From the NCBI GenBank assembly GCA_903858915.1, contig CAIOKL010000203.1, positions 1 to 8,748 on the forward strand: a stretch of DNA of 8,748 nucleotides. The letters are read 5' to 3'. The position numbers and the translations under genes were made by a program. Position 1 is the stretch's first letter. Each line of letters starts with the position of its first letter. The stretch is from an uncultured Alphaproteobacteria bacterium (GTDB taxonomy: Bacteria > Pseudomonadota > Alphaproteobacteria > Rickettsiales > UBA1997). This document shows positions 1 through 6,100 of the stretch, piece by piece. Under the pieces are notes generated by a model, which had not been told where the DNA came from, did no database searches, and saw nothing but the letters and a program-made list of their open reading frames with translations.

Positions 1-774
1 CAAAAAATTTTAAATTCTTGGTGCGGAAATTTTGTTGAAATCGATAATTACAAAATTACTTATCAACGCGAATGGCCCGCGGAAAAAAATCATTTTGTGC
101 CGTCGCCGAAAATGAATCAATTTTGCAAAGAATTGTCGCGAGACCTTGATGTATCTTTGCAAACTCGCATTGCTAAAATTGAAAAAATTGCAAAAAAATG
201 GCAAATCTTTGACGATAAAAATAATTTATTGGGAGAATTTGATTGGTTATTTTTTTCAATTCCCGCGCCACAATTATTAGAATTAATTCCGAGTGAATGT
301 AATTTTTTTGAGGCAACAAAAAATGTTAAAATGCTTGGCTGTTTTGCGTTGATGCTTGGTTTAGAAAAGCCTTTAAATCTCCAATATGATATTGCGTTGG
401 TTAAGAATTCGTTGATTTCTTGGATTAGTTCCGAGCGCTCAAAACCGCAAAGAAAAAATTCGGCGTCATACACGATTTTAGCTAGAAATGGCTGGGCGGA
501 CGATAATATTGAAAATGATATTGAGGAAGTGAAAAATCAACTCATGGCGGAATTTTCAAAGATAATTAATCAGCCAATTGAGGGGATAATCCATCAAGAT
601 ATTCACCGTTGGCGTTACGCAAATATTGCCAAACAAGAGCGGGGCAGTAAATTTTTTCTCGATAACGAAATGCGCATCGGAGCTTGCGGAGATTGGTTGA
701 TTCATGGTCGCATCGAGGCTTGTTATTTAAGTGCTTCGGCGCTTTTTAAAGAAATTTCTAAAAATTTAAAATAA
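1..774 (+). CDS. Renalase-like FAD/NAD(P)-dependent amine oxidoreductase, C-terminal part (5' partial)
   Basis: The frame is open from base 1 to a TAA at 772-774, giving 257 visible residues. The start and the N-terminal Rossmann GxGxxG region lie off the left edge. The family is usually a little over 300 residues, so perhaps 60-90 are missing. A GTG at 97 is only an internal Val, because the 32 codons before it already look like the family. Landmarks are the FVPSPKMNQFCKEL segment (residues 32-45, like the family's FVPxPGMNALxxxL), a hydrophobic strand ending in SIPAPQ, DIHRWRYA (200-207), and GACGDW (227-232) followed by RIEACYLSA. The last two blocks resemble the C-terminal FAD-contacting part of bacterial renalase-like proteins. 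The protein is probably a cytosolic flavoenzyme; its substrate cannot be told from sequence. cobT begins nine bases downstream on the same strand, suggesting co-transcription. The family call is firm, the physiological role unknown. Confidence 0.85.
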   Translation, partial: QKILNSWCGNFVEIDNYKITYQREWPAEKNHFVPSPKMNQFCKELSRDLDVSLQTRIAKIEKIAKKWQIFDDKNNLLGEFDWLFFSIPAPQLLELIPSECNFFEATKNVKMLGCFALMLGLEKPLNLQYDIALVKNSLISWISSERSKPQRKNSASYTILARNGWADDNIENDIEEVKNQLMAEFSKIINQPIEGIIHQDIHRWRYANIAKQERGSKFFLDNEMRIGACGDWLIHGRIEACYLSASALFKEISKNLK

Positions 775-783
775 TTTCTCAAC

Positions 784-2638
784 TTGAAAAATTCGCAAAA
801 AAATTTTGAAATCATTAAGGAAAACCTTGTGGCAACTTATCGCAACTTGGCGCAAAATTCTAATTTGCAAATTGAATTTGATGAAAATTTAATCAATAAT
901 TTTTTTTTCTTGGAATCATAATATTGTTGATTTTCAACTTGAAAAATCTCATTCAAAAATATTTTCTTTAAAAGCATTTTCGCCAAATTTAAAATTGATT
1001 AAAAATTCCGAAGATGATTTAGAAATTTTATCTTTTATGCGCTCGAGTGTTGATTTAGGCTGTTGCTACGGCTTATTTCATAATCCACAAATTCATCAAA
1101 AATATAAAATTGAAATCAATAATTTGAATAATTTAAAAATTAATGTTACGAAAATTTTTGATGATTTTGAAAAAGCGCGAATTGTAATTTTGGCGAGCGA
1201 TTGTTATCTGGGAATCGTCAAAAATATTTTAGCGAAAATTGAAAATGACATTTTTTATGCCGACGCTTCGAACCTTGAATTACTTATCTTAAACAAGTTT
1301 TTTAATAAGAAAATTTTACCAAAAACTCAAGATTTTGTAAAAAATTTACAAAATAATTTGGCGCCAAAAATTGTCCAAAAAATATTTGAATTAGAAAAAT
1401 TTATTTATCATCAAGAAAATTTTGCGAAAAATTTAAAATTAATTTTAGAAGAATTAATTATTGAAAATGAAGAAATTGAGCAAAACCCTTCAAAATCAAG
1501 CCCCGAAGAGCAAAAACAAGCGCCACAAGAATCAGAAAATTTTGGCGCCGAATCGGTCGAAAATAATTTAAATCAAATTCAAAATGATGAAGTTTCGGAT
1601 AATCCTAGCGAAGAAAAAATTGTTGAAAAAAAATTAGATGAAATGCCAATTTTTGAGGATGAAAAATTCGACGAAACCATTATTGACAAGCCTTCGATTG
1701 ATAATAATAAAATTGAGTTTAAAAATCCTTATACAATTTTTTCAAATCAATTTGACGAAGTAATTAATCCGAAAAAATTTATTGATAAATTTGAGCTTGA
1801 AAATCTGCGCAATCAACTTGATTTAAAAATTTCTAAACTCAATTCAATTTCTAAAAAAATGAATTTGAAATTGAAGAGAAAATTATTATCGAAAAAAAAT
1901 ACTTACCAAGAGTTTGATGCTTCGGGCGGGGTTTTGAATCGCAAAAAATTAGTGAATTTGGTGCTTTCGCCATTGATTGAAGATGTGTGGATTAATTCCA
2001 AGGCGCATGAATATCACGATACGACTTTAACTATTTTGCTTGATAATTCTGGCTCGATGCGCGGAAATCCAATCGTCATGAGCGCGATGGCTTGCGAAAT
2101 TATTGCCGAAATTCTCGAAAAATTTTCGATTAAAACCGAAATTATTGGCTTCACAACTTCGGATTGGAAAGGTGGGCGCGTTAGAAAATTATGGGAAACT
2201 TCGGGACGCAAAAAAAATCCGGGGCGCTTGAACGAGTTGCGTCACATCATTTATAAAAGTTTCAATCAAAGTTTTAAAAAATCGAAAATAAATTTGGGCT
2301 TGATGCTCAAAGAGGGAATTTTAAAAGAGAATATTGACGGCGAAGCCTTGTTATTCGCTCGTTCGCGCTTATCGCAACAAAGTGAAAAACGCAAAATTTT
2401 AATGGTAATTTCTGACGGCACGCCCGTTGATGATTCAACGACTTGTAATAATGATGGCGATATTTTATCCGATCATTTGCGTCATGTTATTAACATGATT
2501 GAAAAGCGCGGAAAGATTGAAATTATTGGCGTTGGCATTGGTCACGCCACCGACGAATTTTATAAAAATTCGATTACGATTCGCGCTCTTGAAGACCTTG
2601 GCGATGTTATGATTGATAAAATCATTAATGTTTTGTGA
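784..2638 (+). CDS. cobT: Cobaltochelatase-type subunit CobT (VWA domain), frameshifted at a T9 run
   Basis: CobT is the VWA-domain subunit that works with the AAA+ protein CobS and with CobN to insert cobalt in aerobic cobalamin synthesis. The N-terminal part reads from TTG 784 and stops at TAA 919-921. The remainder lies in the next frame and runs to TGA 2636-2638. The frames join at the T9 run 900-908, and one T fewer gives about 617 residues, close to classical CobT (about 630). After the N-terminal domain comes an acidic, low-complexity linker (about 1460-1720), then the VWA domain. There the MIDAS motif DNSGSM starts at 2042, followed by GFTTSDWKGG, NPGRLNELRHIIYKS, ENIDGEALL and SDGTPVDDST (Asp at 2414), all characteristic of CobT. 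The TTG at 995 gives a longest intact frame of 547 codons but is not the natural start, since the same frame upstream still reads as CobT-like protein. TTG 784 lacks a clear Shine-Dalgarno site; GTG 829 has one. Neither CobS nor CobN is visible. Identity is near certain; whether it is functional is open. Confidence 0.92.
817..831 (+). promoter_or_regulatory. Possible ribosome binding site and alternative GTG start for cobT
   Basis: AAGGA at 817-821 lies seven bases before an in-frame GTG at 829-831, which is good Shine-Dalgarno spacing. The TTG at 784 has no comparable site. Starting at 829 would remove 15 residues, including part of a helix (FEIIKENLVATYRNLA) that resembles the N-terminus of other CobT proteins. 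The longer form is therefore preferred on homology and the shorter on initiation signal. Both starts lie upstream of the frameshift. Confidence 0.35.
900..908 (+). other. T9 homopolymer at the cobT frameshift point
   Basis: Nine consecutive T separate the two cobT frames. With nine T the protein reads N-F-F-F-L-E-S and stops at 919. With eight T it reads N-F-F-S-W-N-H and continues through the rest of CobT. It is the longest homopolymer I noticed in the gene: the A8 runs near 1626, 1892 and 2210 keep frame. Possible causes are a sequencing or assembly indel, a true inactivating mutation, or polymerase slippage that restores a fraction of full-length product. Confidence 0.85.
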
Positions 2639-2657
2639 AGTATAATTTTTATTTAAT

Positions 2658-2747
2658 TTAATTTTCCACCAATTCTAGATAAAACCCCCGCGGTTGCCCT
2701 AACCACGCTCTTTTGTAAGCTATTTTCAATCCCAATTTTTTTACAAA
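2658..2747 (-). pseudogene. Possible C-terminal remnant of an unidentified minus-strand gene
   Basis: On the minus strand, a 29-codon frame between stops ends with AWLGQPRGFYLELVEN and a TAA (complement of 2658-2660). The peptide has a natural-looking composition, with Trp, Gly, Pro, Arg and Tyr, and it uses the only GC-richer patch in an otherwise A/T-dominated gap. It has no ATG and is closed upstream by a stop at 2748-2750. I do not recognise the family. It could be the degraded 3' end of an old gene or chance. Confidence 0.25.
2688..2714 (+). terminator. Weak Rho-independent terminator candidate after cobT
   Basis: GGTT (2692-2695) can pair with AACC (2701-2704) across a five-base loop. 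After one mismatch two further G-C pairs extend the stem, and CTCTTTT follows. It lies about 50 bases past the cobT stop, a sensible place for a terminator. The stem is short and interrupted, so the call is tentative. Confidence 0.3.
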
Positions 2748-2986
2748 TTAGTATTATTTTCGTACAATTTAATTTTATTTATCCATAAATAAAAAATTAA
2801 TTTGGCATCGAAAACAAAAAAAATTACAATCAATAACTTAAAATAAATATTATACATTTTACCAAATATTGTTAGGAATAAAAATAAAAAAAACTTTTGT
2901 TTATAAAAAACAAATCCTGACAAAAAAAATAATTGTAAACAATAAATTTATATAAAAATAGCAACCTTAAAATAAACGGCTCTGGG

Positions 2987-3000
2987 TTTAAGACCTTAAA
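2987..3000. repeat. Dyad just upstream of the exoprotein start
   Basis: TTTAAG (2987-2992) and CTTAAA (2995-3000) form a perfect inverted repeat around two bases, ending seven bases before ATG 3008. It covers the place where a Shine-Dalgarno sequence would be expected, and none is apparent. Its right arm is part of ACCTTAAA, which also occurs at 2964-2971. It could be an operator or affect initiation, but in DNA this AT-rich a dyad of this size can arise by chance. Confidence 0.3.
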
Positions 3001-3007
3001 TAATTGC

Positions 3008-3154
3008 ATGAAACTTTTTTTAACAATCACAATTTTAATTAAAAATAATTTTTTAAAAATAGCCAAATTTTTTAAAAATTTTTTAACGCATTTTGCTTTA
3101 ATATCTTTGATATTTGAGCAATTTATTTTTGTTGCGAGTGCTACGGCTCAAGCT
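3008..3154 (+). other. Extended Sec signal peptide of the exoprotein
   Basis: Residues 1-49 show two hydrophobic stretches (about 3-11 and 25-47) separated by a basic segment with K12, K17, K20 and K23. The end, ASATAQA, offers AxA cleavage sites after residue 47 or 49, directly before the mature TPS domain. The charged-hydrophobic-charged-hydrophobic layout resembles the extended signal peptides of many large TPS and autotransporter proteins, but the usual MNKxxRxxxN consensus is absent and a Glu (E37) sits inside the second hydrophobic stretch. Confidence 0.75.
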
Positions 3155-6100
3155 TTGCCAATCATTCCCGACGGTTCGACCAACACTCAAATTACGCAAA
3201 CCGCCTCGGGAATTGATCAAATAAATATTGCCCCAATAAATGCCAATGGTCTAAGTCATAACAAGTTTGATGACTACAATGTCAATGTTGCGGGGCAGGT
3301 TATCAATAATTTTTCTGGGAAAAATCCCGCAGAAATTATCGCGGGAAATGGCGCGAACGCAGTTACGCAAACCCAAATTGGCGGTTTGGTAATCGCCAAT
3401 CCAAATTTAAACGAAGCGGGAAGTGCCAAAATAATTCTCAATGAGGTCACTTCGGGAAGCGTTTCACAGCTTTTGGGTTATACCGAAATTGCCGGAACTA
3501 AAGCCGATTTGATTTTGGCAAATCCAAATGGCATTACTTGCAATGGTTGCGGATTTATCAATACCGCGAGGCTTTTAATGGTCGCGGGAAAAAGTGATTT
3601 TGACAAAAATGGTAATTTTGGTTTTAATTTAAAAGAGCAAATTGACCCCAATCTTTATGTTCCGCTAATCACGATTGATGGGCTTGGGCTTGATGCCACA
3701 AAGGTTGCGGGAACCGAAATTGTTGCTTCGAGCGTAAAACTTCTCGCCTCGATTTTTGGTGGTGAAGATAATTCTTTGATGATAAAAACTGGCGAAGGAA
3801 AATATGATCTTGCCACTAAAAATATTGATTCAATCAATGCTGACGCGGTTAGCGCAAATTCAGTATCAGCTTCGAAAGATAATTTAAACGCGCAATCATC
3901 TTCGCCAATTTTTGCCATCGACGCTTCGGCTTTGGCAAAAATTCAAGCCGGACAAATTTATTTGATTGCCACAAAAAATGGTGTCGGCGTAAAAATGGCA
4001 AGCGAGATTTTGGCATCGCAAACCTTAAATCTTGAAGCCGATGGCGATATTTATTACCAAAATATTGCGGTTGGCGATGAGGCAAATTTAAAATCCAGTG
4101 GCACAATTCAAAATATCGATTCAAACGCTTCAATTCTAGCTCCAAATGTTCATATGCGAGCCGAAAATTTTGATAATTCGGCGTTAATTTCGGCTTATAA
4201 TCTTGATATAAAAAATGCTAAAAATTTTAACAATTCGGGCAATCTCGAAGCGCTAAATTTATCATTTGCGAATGTTGAAAATATCAAAAATTCCGGCACG
4301 ATTTTTGCGGAAAATTCTTTAAAAATTGCCGGAACAAATTTAGCCAATTTTGGCGATATTTTAAGCAATACTAAACTCGATATTAATCTTGCTCGAGAAA
4401 TTAATAATGCGGGCAGTTTACAAATTATTAATGATTTTTCTTTAACGGCGCAAAGCCTAGATAATTCTGGTTCGATTAGAGTTTTTGGAGATAGTTTAAT
4501 TAATGCCGACTCAATTAATAATCGCCATAATTCTTTGATATTTTCCAATTTAAATTCAACAATTAATTCCGGCAATTCTTTAATAAATTCTGGTGTAATT
4601 TTAGCGAATGAAAAACTTGATTTAAATGCTAATTTAGTCACGAATTTTGATGAAATTTTTTCCGGCAAAGATTTAAAATTAAATTTGACCGATAGTTTTA
4701 CAAATGTTGGCTCGCTTAGCTCCATCGGCGCTCTCGATATCAAAAGTAATTCAACAATTATTAACAATAATCAGATTTTAAGTGATAAAAATTTAAGCAT
4801 TTCCGCATTCACTTTGAACAACTCCGACAAGATTCAAGCCAATGGTGATATCGCTTTCGATGTCACTAATTTAACGAATGCCAATAAAATAATTTCGGGT
4901 GGAAATTTCAAAATCGCCAGCACTGGCAATGTTGCCAATAACGGCAATCTCGAAAGTGCCGATAATTTTGTAATTAACGCAATAAATTTAACCAATTCGC
5001 CTTTTGCGCTTATTTTGGCGAATCAAGATTTAACTCTTCAAGCTTCGAATATTTTCAACCAAAACACTAAGCCTCTTGAATCGATCATCAATTCAGGAAT
5101 CGTTTCAAATTTTGGAGTTGTTAATATTTTAACCGATAATTTGAATAATAATGGCGGATTAATCGCCAGCAAAGCCACTACTTTAAATGCGCTGAGCGCT
5201 CAAAGTGTTGTTCTTGATAATGCTTTCGGGGCGTTTGTTTCGACCGAGGAAATTAATTTAAATCTCGGCGCTCTCGATTACACAATCACGGGGAATATTA
5301 CCGCCAGCAACATCGACATCACTGCCAATAATATTTTTAATCGAGGCAATGTTGTGGCGTCGGATTTTATAAAATTGAATGCGACGGGCGATGCTGAAAA
5401 TGCTCAAAACGGCAATATTATCAACGGTTTAGCGGATGGCGACAATTCCAATATTTTACTCGCATCGGGAAGTTACATCGATTTTATCGCCAAAAATAAT
5501 ATTGAAAATTACGCCACGATTCTTGGAAGCACCAACGCAACTCTCACTTCAATTTATGGCGATATAAATAATTATAATAATGCAAAAATTACTTCGGGAT
5601 CGGGTCTCGCCACGATTAATGCAATTAATGGAGCCTTTAATAATAATGCCAAAACAACGCTTTTTACCGCCAATAATAATGCGATTTTTAATGTTAAAAA
5701 TTTTAATAATTTTGGCGAAATTTCGGTGGCAAATGATTTAACCACCAACATCGAAAATAATTTAACAAACAATCCGTCGGCATTGATTTGGAGTGGTCGC
5801 GACGCCATTTTTAATGTTGCCAATATTTTTCTCAACAATCAAGCCGATATTTACGCCGATAGAAATTTAACAATTCAAAAAAATACTTCTTTAGATTCGA
5901 CTCAAAACAAAACTAATTTAGTACAAAATATTTCGGGAAACCTTGAAACTTATAGTGGCGATATCAATATCAAAACTCTAAATTTTGAAAATAAAAGAAG
6001 CTCGATGAAAACTCAAGGCGGTGATTATGTTTACGGGCAAGCCTATGTAAGTGGTGGCGATTGCCATCGAAGTAAATGGGGAAAATTAAAATGCAATCCA

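Larger units (their letters stand above)
2639..3007. other. AT-rich intergenic region between cobT and the exoprotein gene
   Basis: This 369-bp gap has no convincing intact gene. Its first 100 bases hold a GC-richer patch with a weak hairpin and a protein-like minus-strand fragment. The rest is very AT-rich with many stops. An 11-base direct repeat, CTTAAAATAAA, occurs at 2837-2847 and 2966-2976, and an 8-base repeat, ACCTTAAA, at 2964-2971 and 2993-3000. A CTGACA at 2917-2922 resembles a -35 box, but no well-spaced -10 box follows, so no promoter is called. The exoprotein gene must be expressed from somewhere in this gap or by read-through from cobT. Confidence 0.7.

Noticed and set aside
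995..997. TTG at 995 as the true start of cobT
   Set aside because: The same frame upstream to about 900, and the other frame from 784, encode CobT-like N-terminal sequence; 995 is only the first alternative start after the frameshift.
2661..2735. A tRNA on either strand in the GC-richer patch, suggested by CCACCA
   Set aside because: No cloverleaf with acceptor, anticodon and T-arm pairing can be built, and no GTTCRAxxC-type T-loop is present.
2896..2914. Hairpin TTTGTTT/AAACAAA as a terminator or RNA element
   Set aside because: The seven-pair stem has one G-C pair and no following U-tract, and such structures are expected by chance in this A/T content.
2917..2956. CTGACA plus TATAAA as a sigma-70 promoter for the exoprotein
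   Set aside because: The spacing between the boxes is 28 bases, well outside the usual 16-18, and TATAAA-like strings are common here.
2741..3066. Two short minus-strand ORFs of about 60 codons across the intergenic gap
   Set aside because: They consist almost only of Phe, Leu, Ile, Lys, Tyr and Asn, as expected from random A/T-rich DNA. They overlap each other, and one runs into the exoprotein leader.
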